Positions 10,321 through 21,858 of a stretch of 64,000 bases of DNA are shown here, in pieces. The notes below the pieces were generated by a model. The model did no database searches and had not been told where the DNA came from. It saw only the letters and a list, made by a program, of their open reading frames with translations. Each line of letters opens with the position of its first letter. Position 1 is the first letter of the stretch. Position numbers and translations under genes: made by a program. Origin of the DNA: Apodospora peruviana (taxonomy: Eukaryota > Ascomycota > Sordariomycetes > Sordariales > Lasiosphaeriaceae); the NCBI GenBank assembly GCA_033439685.1, contig JAUEDM010000002.1, positions 6,324,001 through 6,388,000 on the forward strand, given 5' to 3'.

Positions 10321-11402
10321 GCTATGCTATTTTCTCATGACTAAAAGTATGGCGGTGGTCGAAACGTCCGTTAACGTTTCGATTGAGAAGGAACCCATTA
10401 GGAAAGACGTGTGTTGTCAATATAGGTAGCGGAGGAGCACCAGCGAGTCATGCGATGACCTCTGGATTTTTTTTAAGCACGGATCGACTGCTTTCCAGGT
10501 TTTGAGTCCTCTTGGATGAACTGTCGTGTCAAAACTCTCACCTAATGATCCTGCATCCCGTCCTCTGGGTCCTACCTGACACACCCATGGGTAAAACTCA
10601 ATGTCTGCTCTCGTTCCTGCCTGCAGCCTGACAGTGTATTTTGTGGACCGTGATGAGAAGGAACGGACAAACACCAGTTGCGCACTGACGGATACTCGAC
10701 GATTATATGCGTCAGAAGTGTTAGGGAGTACCTCTGAGATTTCAGCCCACTTGAAGCAGCTCGCTTGCTCAGATGCAGCTGCACGAGCGGTATCTGAACC
10801 AAACGGGAAAGAACCCTTTGAAAACGTTCGCGAGTACCTTAGTTGCTAAGGTACCTACTCAAGATCCCACAGAAGGTTGCTGCCTCCCTCAAGAACTTAC
10901 TTTCTCTTTATGGAGGTAGTTGCTTCTCGCGCAGCGCCTTCTCTGGCCCTTCTGCAGATCACCAGGGTTTCATCAACGTAGGAGAACGGGTTCACACCAT
11001 TGCAGAGCCCACATCATGGCTCGGAACTGGCTGGAAGGCTGCAACACATGATTTTTGAGCGAGTATGGAAAACTTTCTGCCACAGGAGAGAGGGGATTTC
11101 CCAATTCCATGGGAGGGGCCTCCTTCAGCAGCATCACCATGGTGTCTTTTGCGGAACCGAGCGGCGTCTTCATTGACACGTCATATGGAAGGTTCGCTTT
11201 GGTGCCTTCCACAGGTGAGGTGTTGCTACCTTAACCAATAGCCTGAGCAACCCACCTGCTCGTTCACGCACTCATACTCGCCTTCCCGATAATCAAGAGT
11301 TATGAAGGTGGGTTGTTTACACGCAAGGACACTTCCAGCTGTTTCTTTCAGATTTCCAACTTTCCGCAGCCCATCCTTCAAGTTTCTTGACGACTGACGA
11401 CT
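10321..11402. other. Gene-poor interval
   Basis: No convincing gene was found. Short ORFs lack domains. The region separates the DUF3176-type remnant from the dehydrogenase pseudogene. Confidence 0.4.
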
Positions 11403-11477
11403 CTAAACTTTCAGGTTGCATCAGCAAACGCCGACCTCAGCCAAGTCCAGCATGTCAAGTTCACCAAGTCCAACAAG

Positions 11478-11621
11478 AACACCAGCAAGAACACCAGCAA
11501 GAACGCTAGCAAGAACACCAGCAAGAACACTAGCAAGAACACCAGCAAGAACACCAGCAAGAACACCAGCAAGAATACCAGCAAGAATACCAGCGAGAAC
11601 CCCAGCGACAACCCCAGCAAG
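11478..11621 (+). repeat. 12-bp minisatellite, 12 units
   Basis: Exactly twelve units of AACACCAGCAAG and close variants run without interruption. Third-codon-style variants (AACGCTAGCAAG, AACACTAGCAAG) occur within the array, and more divergent units (AATACCAGCGAG, AACCCCAGCGAC) lie at the right end. In the frame that continues into the dehydrogenase pseudogene the array encodes repeated Asn-Thr-Ser-Lys. Open frames on the opposite strand in this interval are by-products of the repeat. Confidence 0.9.
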
Positions 11622-12615
11622 AACGTCCTTGTCATCGGTACGCATCTATAATCCCGTCAGAGCTCGGAGTCCTTGAACTGACCAGCCTCATAGGTGTACA
11701 CACGGAGGGCTCGCCATGTTGAAGGAGTTCATCAAGAGGGGATGGACGGCTCATGGGACGTTTTCTCCACTGGCACGCGGTCTCCCTTCAGAGATCAATG
11801 TATGCAGCTTCCCTCCAGACGACGGAGTCATGGTAAGAGGACTGACAAATGGAGCTACAAGCTGCGAGAAACGGGTGCAAGGGTCCGCGAACTGGACTAT
11901 ACCAACGAGTCCAGCATTACCAAAGCGGCCGAGCAGTATGGCGACCAGCCGCTCGACTGTCTAATCAATTTTGCGAGTGAGTGATCAAACTACTTGCAGG
12001 TTTGCCAGATTAGGTGGGCGAGCCACGTGCAGTTTCTGATATCAACAGGCGCCGGTGTCAAGCCGTGGGCCTTCCAACGCGATAGCAAGGCGCGCCTGCA
12101 TGAGATGTTTGACACCATGGCCGTGGTGAATGGTTTGAGACCAACAAACTTGTGGCCAAGCTAATTACCTACCTATGGGTACGTATCCAGGGCCCTTACT
12201 TTGCCACCTATGAGTTCCTCCCAAACTGAACAAGTGCGGGAAACCCAAAGTCGGCAACATAGTCTTCGATGATTGGCCCTTCATTGGTAAGTCCACCTGT
12301 ATTTCTAACAGACAGTTTGAAAATAAGAAGATGGAAACTAACGGCATTTTTTTCAGAGGATAATGGCATTCATGGCGGTATCGCCCCGGGTTATAAAATG
12401 CTCACGGCAGCCTTGGTTCAACAAACCTTGACGTTTGCTCGAAGGTTCAGCCTCTCAGACCCCAACATCATTTTCTTGGTACTGGATCCAAATAACCGGA
12501 CTGGCGGCGAAACCCTCGAGCTCCAAATTCGCCGCATGGCCGACAACATTGAGGCGGCCGAGATGGTTGATAGTGGCAAGTGCATCTGATATACCGGCGA
12601 GAAGCTAGATTCTTG
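11622..12615 (+). pseudogene. Short-chain dehydrogenase (SDR) pseudogene
   Basis: Pieces of one SDR appear in order but in different frames. NVLVIG (11622-11637, followed by a GTACGC donor) is the first Rossmann strand. LAMLKEFIKRGWTAHGTF follows at about 11712. ARVRELDYTNESSI and DCLINFA are further on, then a 60-80 bp intron and AGVKPWAFQRDSKARL. GPYFATYEF, KVGNIVFDDWPFI, and after another intron GYKMLTAALVQQTLTFARR complete the C-terminal half. At least three frameshifts separate them. The catalytic Y-x-x-x-K is degraded, since the lysine position is Thr (YKMLT). A TGA at 12588 follows SGKCI, after which YTGEKLDS continues in frame to the original stop. Intact relatives are cytosolic NAD(P)H oxidoreductases of about 250-280 residues. 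Confidence 0.75.
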
Positions 12616-14718
12616 ACGCACCGTTGGCTGCATCGCAACCTTGGGTGTTGTCGCTGATGCAAAAGCAAGTTTAGTTTGCCTATGGCTCTTCCACGCTTCT
12701 TGCTTTTTGCGTCAGTGACTTACCTTAGGTACCTACTCGAGTATCCGGAATTATATATAGTATTGATGTTATGGCGACCTTTTTGGAACTGGCTCACGGG
12801 CTCCCTTCGAGGCTAGAGCCTGAGACTCAGACTCGGTCGAGAAAGACCAGGGGACTAACTTTTCTTTTTTAGGGGAGGTAAAAGTGGAAGCAGAACACGA
12901 TATGAGGCGAGGACAAACCTGGAGGTTATTAGGTGATTAAAGCTACTTACTTCATTTACCCAGATACTCGAATAGACAACCGGTTTTACCACTATCGCTT
13001 ACTTATCACGCACTTTGGTGGGCCCAGACTCACAGCTGATTCAATGTAAAGAAACTCCAACCTTCTCATTCATGAGCACTACGAATATGTTTGCAAGGCT
13101 CCACGATCCTGCCTGTCGGCACCTTTTACAGAAGTGGAGGTGTCCAAGGAAATAACTTGGCTGCTCCAGGAGGAATATTAATATACTACTTGGCAATCTG
13201 AGCCCACTCAGTGGATCGACCGGTTAACTCGGTATAAAAACCGTGTCTTTTTGGATCTAGAGATAGACCGGCTTGTTACAATTTGTCTCGGGACCTGTGT
13301 TAATCCGCTCGCTGTGTTTACTACCAGTTAGGGAGAATTGGAACTTTTATAAATCCCCTTTTGGTAAGTGCTGACACCTCCTGGTGTCAGCTCTATGTGA
13401 TACACGTTGTCGGCCGCTCATGATCACGGTAATAATTTACGGCTCGTGCATTAGCTTGAAGGCTCGCTCATCCAGCGCGCTGGGTCTGGACGCCTCCACC
13501 GCTCATCTTACATGCGAGGCACGGTTCGTGGTTCGGATGATGTAGAATATCAGCTGTTGTTCTCGATTCTGAGGCACAAACTCGGACTTGAAGGATGCGT
13601 TGTACAAAGTAAATGAGGGATTGCATTGACGGGCAAGGGATCGGGGGGAGCTGAATCAGTGAAATCATGTTTGGCTTCTCGTAAAATTAGCTGCACGAGA
13701 TAAGTATAATAATGCGAGCTGTTCGCGGTTACTATGTAGACGAATTAGGTAGACATGAGATATCTATACAGGGGCTTGATGTGCTGACATGCAGCCCTGC
13801 AGAGATGAGTGGACAAAACACACGTGGATCTTGGCAGATTATCAGCTCTCTCTCTCTCTCTCATCCTGTGACGCTCGTAAACAAAGAACAAAGAGAAGCA
13901 CAGCAGCGGGCTCTACAGTAAGAATCCGCCAAACCATGCTAAGGATCTGGCTGCTGGTATCTTGCCAAGATCCTAGAGCTTGGTGTTCTACTCAGACTTA
14001 CAATGCATAACCACCAATTATCTCGATAGCCACAATCTGACGTCCGCAAGGTTTGCTGTTTGGGGACTTGAGGGTGAGATGTCAGAATGATATCCCAGCA
14101 ACCGCTACTGTGGAAAAGGGGGCCCTTACACCAAGTTGATCCCAACAAGCTGGACCCTGGTAGGCAAACTAATGAGCTGTACGAAGGCTGTGGTTGCATC
14201 CCGTCAGCATTCCGGGATCGAGAAATGTCATGGCAAAACTTCATTGGCAAGGTCGGATTTTGAGCCCCCATCCTGCAACTGAGCCCACCACCCACATCAC
14301 AGGTACCTGGCTGAGGGAACATTAAGTGAGAACTTTCACGGACATGCTTGTTCCGACAAACGGCCTGACTGCATCAGACCTATGAGATGAAGATAATCAC
14401 CGGGAGCTGCGTTACTGGGGCGTATGTTGGGAGGTGTTGGCAACCGAGGATGATGGCAAGTCTTCTAGAAGGATGCATTTTAGGGCTGACTCGTGACATG
14501 TCCAGCACCAAAGTCGTGAAATGCAAAGTTATCGACGGTGAGTGAGCCTTAGCTGTAATCAACACTTTAGCTCTATTTCCTCTCTCTTATTATCTCCTGT
14601 CTGTCCCCTTTCCTCGCCCGCTTCCTGTCTTCTTGTTCCCGGTCCCTTCTTTTCTTATCTTCTGATTCATCGCCTTCCATCGGGTCTCTATATGTTCCAC
14701 TAAAGACAAGGAATCGCT
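12616..14718. other. Gene-poor interval with one hairpin
   Basis: No gene could be supported in these 2.1 kb. A perfect 9-bp inverted repeat with a 4-base loop lies at 13370-13391. A TC-dinucleotide run is at about 13848-13861. The last few hundred bases should hold the promoter of the multicopper oxidase gene. Confidence 0.45.
13370..13391. repeat. Perfect inverted repeat (hairpin)
   Basis: GCTGACACC at 13370-13378 and GGTGTCAGC at 13383-13391 are exact reverse complements around a TCCT loop. It lies in gene-free sequence, with no poly-T tract after it that would suggest a Pol III terminator. Function unknown; it may be a palindromic protein-binding site or chance. Confidence 0.6.
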
Positions 14719-16705
14719 ATGCATAATCCACTGATGGGAACAGCCCGTATGGGGCAGATAGTGCTAACAGCACTGCTCTCGTCGAGCTGTTTTGCGTCTG
14801 TCCCGTCGGGACCTCTCTCTCCTATCCAGTCTCGGCACCACAGCAAACACTTCGAGCTCACCTTGACATGGCAGACCCATGCGCCGGACGGTTTCGCCAG
14901 GGAAATGATTCTCACCAACGGGCAGTTTCCTGGCCCTTTGCTCGAGATGGACGAGGGTGATGAGGTGGTCGTCGTCGTCCACAACAAGATGCCTTTCAAC
15001 ACCACTTTGCATTTCCATGGTAAGACCAATTTTATCCTTCAGTGTGGTGCGAGCTAACTTGGGAACAAGGAATCGAGCAGCACCTCACGCCGTGGTCTGA
15101 TGGCGTCCCAGGCGTCACTCAGCGCCAGATCCAGCCCAGCCGATCATTCACATACAAGTGGACCGCAACAAACTACGGCAGCTACTGGTACCATGCCCAC
15201 CACCGAGGCCAGCTCGACGACGGCATGTACGGGCCCATCCTAATACACCCGAAGAAACAGCTGCTATCACCCTTTGGTCTGATTGCAAAAGGAGACCAGA
15301 AGACCCTCTGGGCGATCGAGAAGGCAGCGGCAAACCCCAAACAGGTCCTCTTATCGGATTTCCGCCATTTCACTTCTGAAGAGGTCCAGGAGCTGACAGT
15401 GGCGTCGAACCTGGAACTTCCGTGCTACGACTCGGTTCTTATCAATGGGAAGGGAAACGTCGACTGCTGGTCTGCTGAGAAGCTTGCCTCACTTGTCCGT
15501 CCGGACCAGGCTTTTTTGCTGCAGGCCGCCAATGTAACCAGCATGACTGCTAAGGGGTCAGTGTCATTCAGAATCTGTTTTCTCTGGCTTGTAAAACTAA
15601 CAAAGAGACTAGCTGTCTGCCTCTCAAAGTTCTCACCACTGTCCTCTCACCGGGAGCACCCACAAACGTCTCTGGCATCCCACCTGAACTCTTTGACGTC
15701 TGCACGCCCACAACCGGCTCAAAGGAGATTATCACTATAGAAAAGAAATCCTGCGAAAAAGTGAAATGGGTCGCTCTCGATCTCGTCGCCACGTTCGGCC
15801 TCCTGACAGCAACGTTCTCCATCGACGAGACACCGATGTACGTGTACGCCGTCGACGGCGAGTACATCGAGCCGCAGCTCGTACAAGCAATCAGCCTAAC
15901 AAACGGCGACCGCTTCTCCGTCCTTGTGCGTCTAACCACCCTCGGTGACTACACCATGCGCGTGGCATCAACAGCAGCGATCCAGTTCCTTGCCGCACAC
16001 GGCACCTTATCCGTTAAATCTCCTGACACCAAAAACTCACCTCCAACTTCTCCAAGAGAAAGTATCCCGTATATCAACGACGGCGGCGACCCGCTGTCTC
16101 CCAACGTAACCTTCTTCAACCAGACTGTGCAGAAACCGTTCCCGCCTGAACCGATTCCACAAAAGGCGGACAAGACCTACAAACTACACTTGCGACTGGT
16201 AGGACCAGGGTGGGCGGTCAACGAGACCCCGTTTCCTTTGTCAGAAGATAATAACATGGGACAGCCAACGCTGTTCCAGCCGCCTCTTGCTGGTATAGAC
16301 AACAAGAACTTGACTATTACCACGGAAAACGGGACGTGGGTTGATCTAGTCTTCATCACGGCGACGATCCCGATGCCAGCGCACCCGATCCATAAACACG
16401 GGAACAAGATGAGGATGATTGGGTTCGGGGGTGGGGACTTCAAGTGGGATAGTGTCGACGAGGCGATCAAGGACGTGCCAGAGAATTTTAATCTCGTGGA
16501 TCCGCCCAAGCGGGATGGGTTCGCTACGCCGCAGGCTGTTACTGGTCCTACGTGGATGGCGGTGCGGTATCAGGTTACTAATCCCGGTGCGTGGTTGCTG
16601 CATTGTCATATTCAGAGTCATTTTCTGCTGGGGATGAGTATGGTTATTCGGGATGGGGTTGATGCTTGGCCGGTTGTGCCGGGGGAGTATCTTGCTATGG
16701 CTTAA
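14719..16705 (+). CDS. Multicopper oxidase, ascomycete pigment/laccase-like
   Basis: Three exons (14719-15019, 15070-15556, 15613-16705) join in phase to 626 residues. The N-terminus has a hydrophobic signal (MGQIVLTALLSSSCFA). All four copper motifs are present in order: LHFHG, WYHAHHRGQ, HPIHKHGNK and LHCHIQSHFLLGM. The last supplies the type 1 copper ligands with an axial Met. Three cupredoxin domains are implied. HCHIQSH rather than the laccase HCHIAWH, and the ending DGVDAWPVVPGEY, fit the Abr1/brown1-like ascomycete oxidases linked to conidial pigment better than true laccases. The enzyme probably oxidises phenolic or other aromatic substrates using O2, in the wall or outside the cell. 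It is tail-to-tail with the acyl-CoA synthetase gene; I see no polyketide synthase nearby. Confidence 0.9.
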
Positions 16706-17069
16706 TGATGAAGATAGTGGAGATGGGGAGGAGGAGGTTTAATATGGCCGAGTGTGATTATGGGGGGAAGGTTTGTACGGGAAGTTGGATACAATACCAT
16801 ATAGATAATGTTTTTGATATGCGAACATGAATCCAAACACCACTCACTTGTCTAGGTAGCCTTGAAGAAAATGTAAACCCCATCCATCTGACTGAAAGGA
16901 TCGACTATTTGATTGTCTGACGTCAAGATAGGTTCAAGTATATTCACATATATACAAAATCATTTTGGCTAAGAGGCCAACTGATACATGAGCAGTCTGG
17001 TATTCGCTTTCCCAAACAAATGATCTCCACAATGATAATTACACCAACCACATGAACACCCAAATATCA

Positions 17070-19111
17070 TCATAACTTCACGGCTCCCTGTTCGAGCTGC
17101 ATCCAATCTTTTCCACTAAAGGGGACATACGTCCCATCCTTGAGCCAAAACAGCGCGTCGTCCTGAACTTTGGCAGGGTTCACGCTTTCCTGCCGCAGCG
17201 CATGCTTCTGCTGTTTATTTGTCCCGGTATTATGCAAGCCCACCTCCTTCCTGACCCTCAGAAACAAAGGAACAGCGTACCGCGGCAACGAGCGTCTGGC
17301 ATACTCGGCCAAGCTGGCAAGCACCTCACTCCCCACCGACGGACCAGTGGTGAACACAATAGCCACACACCCGGCTCTGCCATCATGATTCGGCAACTGT
17401 ACGCCGTAGACATTTGCCTCCTGCACGGCAGGGTGCAGCCCAATCACCTGCGCGACTTCAGCAGTCGACACGTTCTCGCTCTTCCAGCGGAACGTATCGC
17501 CCAATCTGTCGCTGAAGTACAGCCGCCCGTCAGAGTCGAATCTCAATAAATCGCCCGACCGGAACCAGGCGTCGCCTTTGCGGAACACGTCCCTCATGAT
17601 CTTGGAGTCGGTCGCGGCCGAGTTGTTGTAGTAGCCCTGGAAGCGGCTGTTAACGTCGTCCTCGGGTAACTTGACGAGCATCTCGCCCGGAGCGCCTGTC
17701 GCCGCGCGTTGGCAGAAACCTGTGACAGGATCGCGCCAGGGCTCCTCGGTCTCGTCGTCGATTTTGATGATGGCGCTGCGGGACTTGATGTACGCCGCTG
17801 AAAGAACGCCGTAGCGACCGATCGCGCCTTTCGCGAAATCGTTGCGTGATCGGTTCCATAGACCCAGGGCGCCTTCGGTGGCGGCGTAGAACTCGAATAT
17901 TGTCTTTGTCGGGTGGTCTCGTTAGTCCATATCCAGAGGAGGGAAATAGGGTGGTGGGTGGGTGATATTACGCACGTCGATACCGAACCGCTCCTTGAAC
18001 TTATCCCAGACATCGGGTCGCAAGCCGTTTCCGCACACGGCGCGGACGCGGTGCTTCTTGTCCATGTTCTCGCCCGTCACCGGATCGATTTCCGGAGGGG
18101 TGACAGTCAGATAGCGGCACGTCTCGCCGACGTACTGGAACGCCGTCGCGTTGTGCGCGCGGATCTCCTTCCAGAAGGTCTTGGTCGAGAACCGCCGGCC
18201 GATGGCTAGTCCTGAACCTGCGTAGAGGGCGGCGCATGCTCCCAGACAGGACGCGGAGCTGTGGTACAGCGGCATCGACTACATACACGATCGTCAGTTC
18301 TGCATCATTACTGGCATGTGGAAGTATGGAACTTGATTACCGTATAAAAGATATCATCAGGCGTGAGCTTGATTCCCTTGCCGGTCATCTGCATGGCAGC
18401 ATTGATCTTGGCCCACGACACAACCGCCGGCTTTGGGAGGCCAGTCGTACCAGAAGTGTAGATGAGAATCGCCATTCCGACGTAGCTATCAACAGCGCGG
18501 TCTACATCGGGATACCGAACTCCTTCCATGGTCTGAATCTTGCGCTCCAGCTCGGGCTCCAGCAGAACAAACTGCATATCAGGCAGCTCGCCCTTGACCT
18601 CCTCGGTCAAAGTCCCCTCCACGCGAGGGTCGACGATCACCAATCGTGCCGTCGACGCGCGCAGCGAGTGCGTGAGCGGCTTTCCGGTGAGATGGTGATT
18701 GATAAACGCGGGCGTGGCACCGATACTCCAAATCCCGAACCAGCAAAACATGAACGTGTCACTGTTCTGGCAGTCGAGTGCGACGATGTCCTTCGTTTTC
18801 ACGCCGTACGCGGTTTTTAGCCACGTGCCGTACCTGAGCACCATCTGGTAGGTCTCCAAGTACGTGTACGACTTGTCCTCGAAGAGGATGAAGGGCCGGG
18901 AAGCGAATTTCTTGTCGAGGGCTCGCTTCTCGAGGATGTAGAAGACGTTGACTTGACCCGCCCTGACTGCGCGCACGAGATTGAGGGCGGTGCCGCCGAG
19001 GATTTTGATTAGCAGGAGGTCGTGTTCGAGCGAGAAGCGCGCGTTGAGGTAGGCGGACCCGGCCGCCGCAGCCGCGATGGTTGCCGCGAGGGGCAGTTCT
19101 GCCATGGTCAT
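17070..19111 (-). CDS. FAT1-like very long chain acyl-CoA synthetase / fatty acid transporter
   Basis: Three exons (19111-18341, 18278-17976, 17903-17070), all phase 0, give 635 residues. The AMP-binding P-loop is ILIYTSGTTGLPKPAVVSW at about residue 225. SMPLYHSSA starts exon 2. TIFEFYAATEG starts exon 3. The FATP/VLACS signature RLGDTFRWKSENVST is present at about residue 465. An N-terminal hydrophobic stretch (LAATIAAAAAGSAYLN) fits the membrane anchor of the Fat1 family. The enzyme activates long or very long chain fatty acids to CoA thioesters, coupled to uptake, at plasma membrane, ER or peroxisomes. An alternative in-frame start two codons later (19105) cannot be excluded. Length and motif order match the family, so it looks intact. 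Confidence 0.92.
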
Positions 19112-20483
19112 TGCTGCTGTTTGGGAAGATGATTACTGTGTTACATGTATATCTTGATGTTGAGGAAAAGGAGAAAACTCAAAGAGACAAGAACTTAAGA
19201 AACCGCATGTTCCTTCTCTGGTGTAATCATGAGGTTACTTTGTAGTCTTATGTGACAGGGGCAAGCTGGGAGCTGGGATGAATCTTACTAAACCAATTGT
19301 TGCCTAAGTGACACGACATTGAACGAGGTAATTTCCTGTTTGGGGTCAAGGGCGTCTGTTCCCCAGACTCGGCATGTTTGGGGGATTGAGGGGAAGCTGG
19401 GGACATGCCGAGGTACGACGTGCCACCAACGACAAGCGAGAGATCACCATCTAGCTCGGGAGCTAATCAGATCTGGGTTGATGTACACGAAAAAAGTTGA
19501 CTGGCCAATCACGTTACCAGGAAGCTAAATTCCACGTTTTGGTGTTCAAGGTCGTGCAAGATGTTGCTACCGTTAGTTTGGTAACACACTCATGACACAT
19601 AATCAGGATATAGTGGTGATTAAGCTGGGACTGGATTTCATGAAAGAACACTTGAAGAGTATGTGGAAAGCCCATAAGCTTCGTCGTCTTGACAAAGATG
19701 CTTACCAACTGTCAATGTGCTGACAAAAGCATTGGCGTGGAAATCGACATGTCTTGGCTTAAGGATGGTTGAATATTCATTAGCGACCCCCCCATAGTGT
19801 CACGTAAGAATAAGCACTTGGCAAGGACGTCGAATGTGCGGCTGATATTGGGCTCACATCCGGAACACGAACTACAGCGCCAAGAATGTTGCGGGAATCC
19901 GAACCACAACTACAAATCTTGACGCCGGATCCGGCCGATTAAATGCGGCCCAGACCCCCGGGTCACCTCACAGCCTACGTCCAGCTTAGACTGTGGGGTG
20001 ATTGTCGACGGTAATGCGGGGACCCAAGACGATTCTATCAAGTCGTGGCTCTGCTCAAGCTCAACGCCACCATGGTTCTTTGTTTCTGATAATAGCCTAT
20101 AAAGAGCCCACTGCTACGCTTGCGCAGCATAGCTCCTTGACCTCCATCGAACTCTGGTAGTGAGATGGACTGCCTCATGGCTAAGAAATTTGGCAACGGG
20201 CTGAGGGCATTAAAACCAAATGTAGCTATCATCGGACTTTAAGGTGAAGATTATATGTCTGTGAAATTAGTATATAAGTTCCGTAGAATCCTGATCAAGT
20301 TCTATTTCTTATCATCATCATTATCATCATCACTACAGACATTTCTAGAACAAACACCACCCAGACACATTTCATTTCCACACCAACAACATCTTCAGTT
20401 CATCAACACATCAGAGATTACTCCATAAACCGGAGGACATTTTAATCTGATTGCAACATAAAGTCTTGGTCAACTCAACCACA
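19112..20483. promoter_or_regulatory. Divergent intergenic region with TATA box
   Basis: No gene could be supported. TATATAAG at 20271-20278 is followed by an ATC-rich, C/A-rich leader (about 20310-20480) typical of fungal 5' UTRs, and points to the promoter of the Cys-rich secreted protein gene. Confidence 0.45.
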
Positions 20484-21295
20484 ATGCAGCTCTCTTCGAA
20501 CCTCGCCGTCATCGGAGTCATCGCTAGCTGCCTGCTTGGTGGGACTTCCGCCGCAGTGGTCGGCAAGCGCATCAGCTCGTCCTCTCCTTCAAAGGGTCGG
20601 CCCAGGATGGCTGTTCCGCCGATCCCACCTTTGTGGACGTTCCCTACGGTCAAGCCTGCGGAGTCTGTACTTCCGTCCCGACATTTGCAGGGAACAGCTC
20701 CAAGAATCCAGCTCTCAAGACGATCTCCGTTAGCCAAAGAGATGCAGCGTGCACAGTCACGCTCCACCAGACCTTCGACTGCAATGATCCCGGATTCGAG
20801 GCCGGCAAGACTCAGTATGGCTGCTGGACTCCCGACGGTGGCATCGCCGGCTACAGGGTAGTCTGCCCAGACTATCTGGAACCAAAAACTTGGGATGTCT
20901 CTGATACCACGGATAAGCAGCCTGTTGGCAACCCGACGACCCCTGGCTGCACTGGCAGCCGGTGCCCAAATTATCCCTATCCCGAGCAGGTTAACCCTTG
21001 CACTAGCAAGTACGGATGCAAAGATCCCCAGCCGGTTCCCATCCCCGAGAAACCGGAAGGCACTTCTTGCTCTGGCGACAAATGCTCTACCACTCCTCCC
21101 TGCAGAGACAGGAGATGCACTTTCCCTGAGCCAGAGTCTACTACCAAGACGCCGCAAGACACAACATGCCAAAGGCCATCATGCAGCCCTCCTCCGGTCC
21201 CTGAGACCCCCCCGGTTGAGAGCACATACGAGAGATCATACAATACTCCTCCTGTTCCGAGACCAAGACCGACAACGCTTATACTGCATACGTAA
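20484..21295 (+). pseudogene. Cys-rich secreted protein, frameshifted
   Basis: The ATG at 20484 opens a clear signal peptide (MQLSSNLAVIGVIASCLLGG, cleavage near SAA) and a KR site. After about residue 35 this frame turns into non-protein-like Ser/Pro/Arg sequence. In another frame, beginning before 20600, a convincing secreted domain runs to the TAA at 21293: CSADPTFVDVPYGQACGVC, then DAACTVTLHQTFDCND and YGCWTPDGGIAGYRVVCPD. A Pro-rich tail follows with five Cys pairs (CTGSRC, CTSKYGC, CSGDKC, CRDRRC, CQRPSC). One missing base around 20570-20600 would explain both. No intron of plausible size joins them. It is either a recent pseudogene or an assembly error. The protein would be extracellular or wall-bound; the family is not recognised. 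Confidence 0.6.
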
Positions 21296-21858
21296 CCGAC
21301 AAGGTTGAGTCATACGAGGGTATCAAGCAGGTGTACTAGTATTAGGTGGAGGGTGGGTTGGGTAGACTGGCTGGGATACACGGAATACACGGGTGTGGTG
21401 ATGATGATCGCATTTTATTTCCTTCTATTTCGGAGTTTGGGTTTCGCACAGCATATTTGTACAACTTTAGACAGTCGGTGGTTGTATTTTCTTCTTCATA
21501 CGAGTGAAACTTTGGGTTACTTCTAGACCTAGAGTGCTTTTTGCATGCATAACAATAACATTAGCAAATCAATAACTTATGATATATATCATATTAGATC
21601 CAACTTCCCCATTCAATAGCTTTTCTCATAAACACTCACACTTGCCGAGGTATAAATACCAGGTAGACGATCACTAAAGATGTATTTTACTCCCTCTCAA
21701 CCCCCCCCCCCCTCAAAAAAAATAAAAAGATCTAGGCTCTCTCGTTGAAAATCCACTACACATTATTCACTCTCCTTTAAGTTTTAAGCCGCCGACCGTA
21801 TCCCATATCACATTAGACTCTCGCATGTCCCTTCTATCGTGACCTCCTCCTCCCCAGT

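Noticed and set aside
11411..11645. Minus-strand hydrophobic Leu/Ala/Val repeat ORFs
   Set aside because: They are read-through products of the 12-bp minisatellite. Three-frame openness comes from the repeat, and there is no start context or domain.
9000..14700. Repeat-induced point mutation (RIP) as the cause of the decayed genes
   Set aside because: The visible lesions are mainly frameshifts, with at most one TGG-to-TGA-like change. Base composition is not strongly AT-biased, so RIP is not supported without a repeat partner and dinucleotide counts.
14719..19111. A secondary metabolite gene cluster
   Set aside because: No polyketide synthase, NRPS, terpene synthase or pathway regulator lies nearby; two enzymes alone do not make a cluster.
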